Both the position numbers and the translations under genes were made by a program. From Ruminococcus sp. (GTDB lineage: Bacteria; Bacillota_A; Clostridia; Oscillospirales; Ruminococcaceae): DNA of 61,606 nucleotides. The stretch is from NCBI RefSeq assembly GCF_016283395.1, contig NZ_JAEEMU010000052.1, positions 1 through 61,606 of the forward strand, read 5' to 3'. Below, piece by piece: positions 34,660 to 41,800 of the stretch; within the stretch, counting starts at the first letter, position 1, and each line of letters starts with the position of its first letter. The notes below the pieces were generated by a model. That model did not search any database, had not been told where the DNA came from, and saw only the letters and a list, made by a program, of their open reading frames with translations.

Positions 34660-35379
34660 TTATTCTCCCATAAGTCTCTTCATGATTTCCTGATAAGCTT
34701 CTTCAACGCCGCCCATATCTCTGCGGAAACGGTCCTTGTCGAGCTTTTCGTGAGTTGTAGAATCCCAGAAACGGCAGGTATCAGGTGAGATCTCGTCAGC
34801 GAGGATAATTGTGCCGTCGGAAGTCTTACCGAACTCGATCTTGAAGTCGATGAGGTCGATGTTGAGTCCCTTGAAGAACTTTACCATGAACTCATTTACC
34901 TTGAAAGCGTACTTAGCGATAGTGTCGATATCTTCCTTTGTAGCGATACCGAGAGCGAGTGCATAGTAATCATTGATGAAAGGATCGCCGAGATCGTCGT
35001 TCTTGTAGCTGAATTCGAGGATAGGGCAGAGGAGCTTCTTGCCTTCTTCAACGCCCATTCTCTTTGAAAAGCTGCCTGCTGCAACGTTTCTGATGATTAC
35101 CTCAAGGGGAACGATAGAAACCTTCTTAACGATAGTTTCGCGGTCACTGATCTCCTCAACAAGGTGAGTAGGTACGCCTTCTTTTTCGAGCATCTTGAAC
35201 ATATAGTTTGTCATCTTGTTGTTGATAACGCCCTTGCCTGAGATAGTGCCCTTCTTTTCGCCGTTGAAAGCTGTTGCATCGTCCTTGTAATCTACGATAA
35301 CGAGATCAGGATCGTTTGTAGCGTAAACCTTTTTTGCCTTGCCCTCATAGAGCTGTTCCTTCTTTTCGATGTTTGACAT
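34660..35379 (-). CDS. purC: SAICAR synthetase
   Basis: 239 residues. PurC joins aspartate to CAIR with ATP. It starts after a short extension with [20 protein letters not shown], and has [14 protein letters not shown] and [14 protein letters not shown], all family signatures. Full length. AAGGAGG-like site upstream. It stands 4 bases before purF, so the two are translationally linked. Confidence 0.97.
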   Translation of the reverse strand: MSNIEKKEQLYEGKAKKVYATNDPDLVIVDYKDDATAFNGEKKGTISGKGVINNKMTNYMFKMLEKEGVPTHLVEEISDRETIVKKVSIVPLEVIIRNVAAGSFSKRMGVEEGKKLLCPILEFSYKNDDLGDPFINDYYALALGIATKEDIDTIAKYAFKVNEFMVKFFKGLNIDLIDFKIEFGKTSDGTIILADEISPDTCRFWDSTTHEKLDKDRFRRDMGGVEEAYQEIMKRLMGE

Positions 35380-35454
35380 TTTAAAATTCCTCCTTGAGAA
35401 TTATATAAATGATTATATATGCAATTCCGCATCATTACGGAAATTGTAGGCTTA

Positions 35455-35661
35455 TTATTCTTTAATAAGATTTTTAGCGATAAGAGGCTTGTCGTACTTA
35501 TCTCTCATCATAATGATGTCTGACTCTCTTGCTGTCGAAGTCATATAGCAGACACCTGTTTCGTTGTCTGCAAATACGACGATCTGTTTTGAAGCGCCGA
35601 TAGTCTGTGAGCTTATCTCAGTAAAGCGCTGCTTTTCTTTTTCCTTATTATTATTGAACAT
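35455..35661 (-). CDS. DUF6440-like small protein, copy 1
   Basis: 68 residues: RFTEISSQTIGASKQIVVF, then ADNETGVCYMTST and DKYDKPLIA. The pattern 'D-x-TGV-Y' plus 'D-x-x-x-KP-I' matches the DUF6440 type and its neighbour at 35785. Function unknown. AAAGGA stands before the ATG, overlapping the end of a HAD gene remnant. Confidence 0.65.
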   Translation of the reverse strand: MFNNNKEKEKQRFTEISSQTIGASKQIVVFADNETGVCYMTSTARESDIIMMRDKYDKPLIAKNLIKE

Positions 35662-35666
35662 AGTGT

Positions 35667-35759
35667 TTAATCCTTTCTTAAAAGCAGATCTGTGACTTGT
35701 TGCGGAGTTTCTGCTATGTGATCTGCACCTGCTTTGGAAAGTTCTTCAATTTGAACCAT
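35667..35759 (-). pseudogene. C-terminal remnant of a HAD phosphatase
   Basis: 30 codons from an in-frame ATG read VQIEELSKAGADHIAETPQQ and end in DLLLRKD. This aligns with the end of the intact HAD phosphatase at 36021 (SIEELTKAGADYIAHTPEEA). There is no ribosome binding site and the rest of the gene is gone. It lies before a DUF6440 gene, just as the intact HAD gene does, so it marks a decayed duplicate of a HAD-DUF6440 pair. Confidence 0.75.
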
Positions 35760-35784
35760 ACAATTCAAAAGGCTTTTTGCAGGT

Positions 35785-36000
35785 TTATTTATTATTTCCG
35801 CCGAAGCGCGGATCAATATATGGTTTTCCGTCCTTGTCAAGCAAAGGGGTTACTCTTGTGCCTTCGCGCATGGACGATAAATAGGTAACACCTGTTACTT
35901 TGTCCACAAACACAGAATATATGGTGCCCCAATATTGCTGTTCCGATATGAACTCAAAGCGTTCTTCATTTTTTTCCTTGTCAACTTTTACGTTTGACAT
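35785..36000 (-). CDS. DUF6440-like small protein, copy 2
   Basis: 71 residues: ERFEFISEQQYWGTIYSVF, VDKVTGVTYLSS and LLDKDGKPYIDPRFGG, typical for DUF6440 proteins. GGGGGG stands 7 bases before the ATG. Function unknown. It follows the HAD phosphatase gene by 20 bases on the minus strand. Confidence 0.75.
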   Translation of the reverse strand: MSNVKVDKEKNEERFEFISEQQYWGTIYSVFVDKVTGVTYLSSMREGTRVTPLLDKDGKPYIDPRFGGNNK

Positions 36001-36020
36001 ATTATCCCCCCTGTATCATG

Positions 36021-36671
36021 TTATGAGAGCAGCATATCTGCCGCTTCTTCAGGTGTATGTGCAATATAGTCTGCTCCTGCTTTAGTAAGCTCCTCTATTG
36101 AGCCGAAGCCCCAGAGGATACCCATGCATTTCAGACCTGTTTTATGTGCGCCGTCTGCGTCCTGCTTTCGGTCACCTATCATAAGTACACGGCTTCTGTC
36201 GGTGATATCCGCCTTTGCGAGAACATACTCGATGACCTCATGCTTGTAGTTGCGTGTGCCGTTTATGTTTGCACCGCCCACTATTTCAAAGTACTGAGCA
36301 AGTCCGAATTTCTCGAATATGCGCACTGCGTACACCTCGGGCTTGCTTGTGGCGACCATTATCCTTTTGCCGCCCTTTTTGAGCCTGTCAAGCATTTCGG
36401 GGATACCGTCATAAACGCGGTTCTCGAAAAGTCCCACAGTGGAGTACCTTTCGCGGAATATCTTTACAGCCTCGTTTACCTGCTCCTCGTTCATGCCGCA
36501 GAACTCAGCAAAGGACTGATACAGCGGCGGTCCGAGAAATTTGTTCGTATCCTCGGGCATCTCATAACCCATTTTGGTGAGAGCGTGTTCAATGCATTTA
36601 ACTATGCCCTCGGTGGAGTCTGTGAGAGTGCCGTCAAGGTCGAATAGAAGAGTATCAAAATTATCTATCAT
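36021..36671 (-). CDS. HAD-family hydrolase, phosphoglycolate phosphatase-like
   Basis: 216 residues. HAD motif I FDLDGTLTDST with nucleophile Asp, a helical cap domain, motif II (MVATSKP), and motif IV GDRKQDADGA. This is the PGP/Gph subgroup that removes phosphate from small metabolites; substrate unknown. The ATG overlaps the stop of the DUF4272 gene by 4 bases. A remnant of a paralogue lies at 35667. Confidence 0.9.
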   Translation of the reverse strand: MIDNFDTLLFDLDGTLTDSTEGIVKCIEHALTKMGYEMPEDTNKFLGPPLYQSFAEFCGMNEEQVNEAVKIFRERYSTVGLFENRVYDGIPEMLDRLKKGGKRIMVATSKPEVYAVRIFEKFGLAQYFEIVGGANINGTRNYKHEVIEYVLAKADITDRSRVLMIGDRKQDADGAHKTGLKCMGILWGFGSIEELTKAGADYIAHTPEEAADMLLS

Positions 36672-37324
36672 GTATCCAATTCTATATCGTGCCAGTCGTT
36701 TTCATCGGAGATGAGCCATTCGAGACCGCGTCTGCGCTCGAATACAACTTCGCCCACAAGATCAGCCACAGGACAGTTTTTGTCGATATGTTCATTCTGG
36801 ACCACTGCCCAGTGATAGCGGTAATAGAGGTCGAGCATATCAAGTATATCATCTGTGCTCCTGAGAGAGCATCTGCTCTTGAAGTCATCGAAGCCCTCAC
36901 ACTGAGAGACAGCGCGTATAGCCGCTGTACAGTCGCAGATAGCGTTTGCGTCGGTGATATCCTCAACGATTCCAAGTGCCCACAGCAGTGACCAGTAACA
37001 TTCATACTCCCATACAACATCTACAGTATCCTGCTCCGAGCCTTTACCGCTTACGAGCCTCTGCTCCTTTGCGTTAAGGCAGTCCTCAACGCCGAAATGC
37101 TGTATAAGACCTGTGAAAAATCCCAACTGATCTGTGTTGTTTTCGCTGAGCTCTATGCCTACCTGAGTACACAGCAGAGCAGCAATTGCTCTTTTGCAGA
37201 TGTCATCAAGGCTTTTGAGCTTCACCTGCGAAGCATCCTCAATAAGAGGAAGATTTGGGTTTATGCCGATCCCTTTTTCCTTTAATATCTTTTCTGAGCG
37301 TTCTTTTCTTTCTGAAGGTGTCAT
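36668..37324 (-). CDS. DUF4272 family protein
   Basis: 218 residues, soluble, starting MTPSERKERSEKILKEKGIG. The pattern KSLDDICKRAIAALLCTQVG and YECYWSLLWALGIVEDIT, with a late YYRYHWAVVQNE, matches DUF4272, a family of unknown function common in Clostridia. Four-base overlap with the HAD gene downstream. Confidence 0.82.
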   Translation of the reverse strand: MTPSERKERSEKILKEKGIGINPNLPLIEDASQVKLKSLDDICKRAIAALLCTQVGIELSENNTDQLGFFTGLIQHFGVEDCLNAKEQRLVSGKGSEQDTVDVVWEYECYWSLLWALGIVEDITDANAICDCTAAIRAVSQCEGFDDFKSRCSLRSTDDILDMLDLYYRYHWAVVQNEHIDKNCPVADLVGEVVFERRRGLEWLISDENDWHDIELDT

Positions 37325-37362
37325 ATTTTACCTCCTTTGGGTGAAAGTGGTCTTGGTTAATA

Positions 37363-37863
37363 TCAGAGAGCTGCGATCTGCTCCTGGAGAGACTTGTCCT
37401 TGGCGATAACGCCGTCAGCCATAGCCTTTTTCTCGGCAGCAAGCTTTGCGGCAAGCTCGTCATCAGCGATAGCAAGCATCTGTACAGCAAGGACAGCCGC
37501 ATTCTTTGCGCCGTCGATGCCTACTGTTGCAACAGGTACTCCCGGAGGCATCATAACTGTAGCCAGGAGAGCGTCAACGCCCTCAAGTGCCTTTGACTTC
37601 ATAGGTATGCCGATAACAGGAAGTGTTGTATGTCCTGCAACTACACCTGCAAGGTGAGCAGCCATACCTGCTGCGCATATGATAGCTCCGAAGCCGTTAG
37701 CCTTTGCGTTTGAAGCAAATTCAGCAGCCTCTGCGGGAGTTCTGTGCGCACTCATAACACGGCATTCAAATTCAACGCCGTACTTTTTGAGCTCTGTGAG
37801 AGCTGATTTTACAACAGGGAAGTCGCTGTCGCTTCCCATGATAACTGCAACTTTTTTAGACAT
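37363..37863 (-). CDS. purE: N5-CAIR mutase / AIR carboxylase subunit PurE
   Basis: 166 residues. Signatures [28 protein letters not shown] and [20 protein letters not shown] give the CO2-handling active site with its key histidines. The short length and MGSDSD sequence fit class I PurE, which normally works with PurK; no purK is in this window. It is the first purine gene in the direction of transcription. Confidence 0.95.
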   Translation of the reverse strand: MSKKVAVIMGSDSDFPVVKSALTELKKYGVEFECRVMSAHRTPAEAAEFASNAKANGFGAIICAAGMAAHLAGVVAGHTTLPVIGIPMKSKALEGVDALLATVMMPPGVPVATVGIDGAKNAAVLAVQMLAIADDELAAKLAAEKKAMADGVIAKDKSLQEQIAAL

Positions 37864-37881
37864 GGTTATTTCTCCTTTATA

Positions 37882-39081
37882 TTATCTGTCAATGGAGCGT
37901 GAAACGATTATTTCGTTTACGCCGCTTGATGCGCCCCACAGGTCTGTGCCCCATATAGCCCAGAGCTGATCTGTTCCCATTGACCATGAGTATTCTGCTT
38001 TGACACCTTCGCCCGAAAAAGCCGAAGGCACAGTAGCGTTGCCGTATTCTTCTTCAAGAGACGGCAGCAGTTTATTGAAAGCTTCTTCAAGCTCGCTTTC
38101 CGAATAGGGGTAGCTGCTGTTCTCTACATTCCCCACATTTCCGATATGATAGCCGAAGCAGATGAGTTCATCGGTCTTTTCATCAAATTCCACGAACATA
38201 TATCCGCGAAGCCCTGTATCAAAAACTTCGTCGGCTGTAAAGCTGTAGTCGTATTCTACAGACGGCTTGTAGCCTGCCCTGTATTCATAGTCGTAATCCT
38301 TGCCGATAACAGCGAAAACATCTTCAATAGTCATTCCTGTTTTCAGCTGATCAAGAATGTTCAGCCCGTTGTTTTGGGACTGCTGAGATACGGCTTTTTC
38401 TTTTGAATAATCAAGTATCTTCTGAGCAAAGTCATTTGCGTTCAGAGATAAGGAAACGTTTCCTTCTTTGGTGTCATCGTAATATGTACCCCAAAGGTTA
38501 AGAGTGCCGTAGGTGTTGTCCCAGCTGAGATTGCCCAGTGAAGGTGTCCCCGCATCTGTAGAGGTGTAATAATCACCGTAGTATTCATGCACCTGCTCGA
38601 AGAGCTTGTCGTATACGGCTTTCAATTCTTCTTCGGTGTGATCTTTTGAGGTATTGTTGTCCCTGTCAATGACTCCGAAATGATAGCTCATGCTGATAAG
38701 CTCGCCGTCGGGAATGAATGTTAAAAGCTCATAGCCCTCCATATCTATACCGAGGAACGGGCAGCTGTCGAGGGGTATTGTGTAATATGCGATATCAGGA
38801 CCTGCATCAAGATATTTCTCAACGCTGCGATCGTAATTATTACCGATTATCGCCTGTACCTCGGCTTCTGTCATGCCAAGCTTTATATCGGGGGATATAT
38901 TGAATTCATCACCGAATTTTTCCGATACTTCGGTATTTTCTTCGGTTTCGGCTTCTGAAGTGATCTCTTCCGTTGAAGCTGCGGTGGTCTCTTCATCTGT
39001 CTCGCTGCCGCTGTCTATTTTGCCGCAGGCTGCGGTCATAAGCATTATAAATGCACACAGGAACGCTGTTTTTTTCTTCAT
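37882..39081 (-). CDS. Lipoprotein with two related domains
   Basis: 399 residues. Lipoprotein signal (MKKKTAFLCAFIMLMTAAC) and a Ser/Thr/Glu-rich spacer (to about 60). Two related halves follow, each opening with an SmpA/OmlA-like helix (KLGMTEAEVQAIIGNNYD near 65; LKTGMTIEDVFAVIGKDYDY near 240) and ending in a strand-rich part (ISMSYHFGVI; ICFGYHIGNV). Probably a surface or envelope protein; function unknown. 18 bases before purE. Confidence 0.7.
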   Translation of the reverse strand: MKKKTAFLCAFIMLMTAACGKIDSGSETDEETTAASTEEITSEAETEENTEVSEKFGDEFNISPDIKLGMTEAEVQAIIGNNYDRSVEKYLDAGPDIAYYTIPLDSCPFLGIDMEGYELLTFIPDGELISMSYHFGVIDRDNNTSKDHTEEELKAVYDKLFEQVHEYYGDYYTSTDAGTPSLGNLSWDNTYGTLNLWGTYYDDTKEGNVSLSLNANDFAQKILDYSKEKAVSQQSQNNGLNILDQLKTGMTIEDVFAVIGKDYDYEYRAGYKPSVEYDYSFTADEVFDTGLRGYMFVEFDEKTDELICFGYHIGNVGNVENSSYPYSESELEEAFNKLLPSLEEEYGNATVPSAFSGEGVKAEYSWSMGTDQLWAIWGTDLWGASSGVNEIIVSRSIDR

Positions 39082-39095
39082 GGATATGACCTCCG

Positions 39096-40223
39096 TCAGT
39101 GAGCCTGCTGCTCGTTTTTCTTTTCATTTGTATCCGCAGGCTGTTTGCTTTCTGCTGCTTTTGCAGGATAAGAAAGCTTATTCGGAACAAAGTCGCCTGA
39201 AAGAACGCGGAGTCCCTTTTCGGGATCGTAAACGAATTCCATTACGGCTTTGTAATCACCTCTAAGATACTGTATTTTACCGTCTGCCATTTTAGAATTG
39301 GTAGAGATATTTGCAGTTATGTAGATCTTGTAATGATCGAGATCATCATCAGATGTAGATGAATATACCGATACATCATTCAGAGACATGAGCGTTTTTG
39401 AGGTAACGGAGTGATCCTCGGGGAAAAGAGTGAGGAAAACTGCCGACTGCTCGGCATCTATATTCGTAAGCAGGCGGCTGTTGCCTGTAAAGGCATACTC
39501 TATGTACTTATCAACAGCCCTGCTCATTTTTTCAAGTGAAGAGATACTCAGCTTTGAGAGCAGGTTCTTGTTCGTCACCTCAAGCTCATAGGCGTGGTCC
39601 ATTGTTTCGCTTTTAATAACAGCGTTTCTGAGAATGACATCGTTAGCTGTTACGGAATATCTGTACACTCCGTTTTCCGAGGTGAGGACCAGTTCGTTTT
39701 CATCTTCTTTATATGAAGTCCATGCTCTTGAAAAGCACGGGTTGAAGTTATGGTCGTAGATGACATACGTGATTTTATCTTTGCTGTCGTCTTTTACGCC
39801 GTCTTTGATGTTATTATTGGATTTAGCAATATAAAAAGTGCGTCCTGAAAGCTTTGTGTCGGTTATGTCCGAATAAACGAAGGGGATAGAGATATTGCCT
39901 TCATAGTCGATGCAGCCGAACAGCTTATTGCCGCGAATTTGCTTTGATGCGATACAAAGGTCGCTGTCGGTGAATTTTATCTCCTGCCATTCGGGGTAAA
40001 CGATCACGCGCTCATTGCTGTCGATTATACCGTAAAGACCTGCACTGTCCGTGAAAATGTGATTGCCGGAATTATCCGCGCTCAGCTTTTTCTCGACGGC
40101 AGGCTGAGTACCGCTTAATTCGGCACTCTGATCCGTATTTGAATAAAAACGGGTGATAGCGACGGCAAGGACGATGATAACGATAAACAGTACGGAGATT
40201 ATAAGTCTCATATGCTTAGTCAA
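39096..40223 (-). CDS. Membrane-anchored WG-repeat protein
   Basis: 375 residues. One N-terminal helix (about 7-26) anchors an exported part. WG-like repeats appear at about 62-115 (GLYGIIDSNERVIVYPEWQ, LFGCIDYEGNISIPF). A second domain follows with LSISSLEKMSRAVDKYIEYA and ends in a Lys/Glu/Gln tail. It lies between the glycosyltransferase and lipoprotein genes in one direction. Function unknown. Confidence 0.7.
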   Translation of the reverse strand: MTKHMRLIISVLFIVIIVLAVAITRFYSNTDQSAELSGTQPAVEKKLSADNSGNHIFTDSAGLYGIIDSNERVIVYPEWQEIKFTDSDLCIASKQIRGNKLFGCIDYEGNISIPFVYSDITDTKLSGRTFYIAKSNNNIKDGVKDDSKDKITYVIYDHNFNPCFSRAWTSYKEDENELVLTSENGVYRYSVTANDVILRNAVIKSETMDHAYELEVTNKNLLSKLSISSLEKMSRAVDKYIEYAFTGNSRLLTNIDAEQSAVFLTLFPEDHSVTSKTLMSLNDVSVYSSTSDDDLDHYKIYITANISTNSKMADGKIQYLRGDYKAVMEFVYDPEKGLRVLSGDFVPNKLSYPAKAAESKQPADTNEKKNEQQAH

Positions 40224-40244
40224 TGTCTCCGCACCTCCTTAGAG

Positions 40245-41264
40245 TCATTTGCTCTCATTGTCAGATGCTTCTGACTTCTGAGCACCGCTCTGCTGAGCTT
40301 CAGCCTTGCGCTGTCTGTAGATATCCTCAGTTTCTTTTGTTATGTATATCGGACGGTTCTTTGTTTCAAGATATGTCTTGGAAAGGTACTGTCCGAGGAT
40401 ACCGACGCAGAAGAGCTGTAATCCGCTGAAAAGGAATATAAGACAGAGCAGTGTGGGATATCCGTCGGGAGCGTCCAGCCAGCCGAATATAGAGCGGATA
40501 ATTGTGATAACGATGAGTATGAATGCGATAAAGCAGGTGATTATTCCCAGCAGCGAGGCAATAGCCAGAGGAGCTGTGGAGAATGCCATGATACCTTCGA
40601 GGGAGTACTTGAAAAGTCCCCAGAACGACCATGAGGAAGTACCTGCGGGACGTTCAACGTTTTCGTATTCAATGTATCGGGTATTGAAGCCTACCCAGCT
40701 GAATATGCCTTTTGAGAAACGGTTGTATTCCGACATATCAAGGATAGCGTCAACCATCTGTCTTGTCATGAAGCGGAAGTCCTGAGCACCGTCAACGATC
40801 TCGGTCTGAGAGATCTTGTTCATTATCCTGTAGAAAAGTCTTGCGAACCATGAACGTACCTTTGACTCGCCCTTTCTGCTTACGCGGCGTGTGGTAGCGC
40901 AGTCGTACTCGCCGTTCTTGACGTAGCTGTACATCTGGGGCAGGAATGACGGCGGATGCTGGAGGTCTGCGTCCATAACGACAACATAGTCGCCCTTGGC
41001 ATTTTTCAGGCCTGCATACATACCCGATTCCTTACCGAAATTACGGGAAAAAGAAATGTATCTTACACGCTTGTCCCTGTCTGCGAGGGAACGTAATATA
41101 TCAAGTGTTGTATCTTTTGATCCGTCATTGATGAACAGATATTCAAAGGTAAGTTCGGGATCGTCCTTGGACATCTGCCCTGTCACCTTTGTGATCTCCT
41201 CGTAGAACATGGGGAGAACTTCCTGCTCATTATAGCACGGAACTACTACTGAAACGAGCTTCAC
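40245..41264 (-). CDS. Glycosyltransferase family 2, GtrB/polyprenyl-phosphate type
   Basis: 339 residues. GT-A domain (about 1-225) with VSVVVPCYNEQEVLPMFYEE, the metal-binding VVMDADLQHPPS, and FRFMTRQMVDAIL. Two C-terminal membrane helices (about 232-260 and 270-295) are typical for transferases that load a sugar onto undecaprenyl phosphate. It starts at GTG 41264 with a strong AAGGAGG upstream. Sugar and acceptor cannot be told from sequence. Confidence 0.9.
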   Translation of the reverse strand: MKLVSVVVPCYNEQEVLPMFYEEITKVTGQMSKDDPELTFEYLFINDGSKDTTLDILRSLADRDKRVRYISFSRNFGKESGMYAGLKNAKGDYVVVMDADLQHPPSFLPQMYSYVKNGEYDCATTRRVSRKGESKVRSWFARLFYRIMNKISQTEIVDGAQDFRFMTRQMVDAILDMSEYNRFSKGIFSWVGFNTRYIEYENVERPAGTSSWSFWGLFKYSLEGIMAFSTAPLAIASLLGIITCFIAFILIVITIIRSIFGWLDAPDGYPTLLCLIFLFSGLQLFCVGILGQYLSKTYLETKNRPIYITKETEDIYRQRKAEAQQSGAQKSEASDNESK

Positions 41265-41338
41265 GTTTTTTCCTCCTTCAAAAGAAGCTTCATCGGCTCA
41301 TAAAAAAGAGTGTTTTTTTATCTGCCAATACACTATTA

Positions 41339-41367
41339 ATAATACAACAAAATCACTGATAATGCAA
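41339..41367 (-). promoter_or_regulatory. Promoter for the glycosyltransferase-to-purE unit
   Basis: On the minus strand TTGCAT, 17 bases, TATTAT, 75 bases before the glycosyltransferase GTG. No terminator is evident until well inside the purine region, so this may also serve purE. Confidence 0.6.
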
Positions 41368-41406
41368 TAGCAAATTTCACGATTTCATAATTTTTTACGT
41401 CTATGT

Positions 41407-41436
41407 AAAATAATAACCGGTAAGAGTTATTATTTT
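41407..41436. other. Palindrome in the divergent spacer
   Basis: AAAATAATAAC and GTTATTATTTT form a perfect 11-bp stem with an 8-base loop. It lies between the divergent promoters at 41339 and 41631 and may be a regulator site or a bidirectional terminator. The rest of the 41265-41720 spacer is very AT-rich and gene-free. Confidence 0.5.
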
Positions 41437-41630
41437 GGTCTATCTGATAGGAAAACGCTTTAACGCCTTATATATAGGGGAATTATTTGATAAAATGTAA
41501 ATTATTCCCATTACCTAATTTAACTTAAACAGTGTAGGAGAATTTTGACAAAAAAATCAATAACGATTTGTTATTTTCACCGAAAATTTTAATTCGGGTA
41601 TAATTTTTCACGTCATTTTTTTAGAAAGTG

Positions 41631-41659
41631 TTGATTTTTTTTGAAGTATCATGTATAAT
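41631..41659 (+). promoter_or_regulatory. Promoter for the 805-residue protein gene
   Basis: TTGATT (41631-41636), 17 bases, TATAAT (41654-41659). It predicts a leader of about 135 bases. Confidence 0.75.
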
Positions 41660-41721
41660 ATACTTGTATAGTTGTTCGCATCATGCAGGTTTCGCAGCAG
41701 TTTAAACTGGTTCTGCGCGGA

Positions 41722-41781
41722 AAAACTGCGGCGATCTGGGAAATCGGCGGTCCGCTGCCGTAAAGCGGAGGCTGCAGTTTT
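41722..41781 (+). promoter_or_regulatory. Structured leader, possible three-way junction
   Basis: AAAACTGC (41722-41729) pairs with GCAGTTTT (41774-41781). Inside are two hairpins: CGAT/ATCG (41732-41746) and TCCGCT/AGCGGA (41751-41769). The ribosome binding site GGGGAGAGG lies directly after. The leader is much richer in GC than the flanking spacer. No known riboswitch class recognised. Confidence 0.5.
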
Positions 41782-41800
41782 CTGCGGTGGGGAGAGGACT

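Noticed and set aside
41672..41800. In-frame N-terminal extension of the 805-residue protein from ATG 41672
   Set aside because: The extension runs through the structured leader, has no ribosome binding site, and lies only 13 bases after the -10 element; ATG 41801 has GGGGAGAGG.
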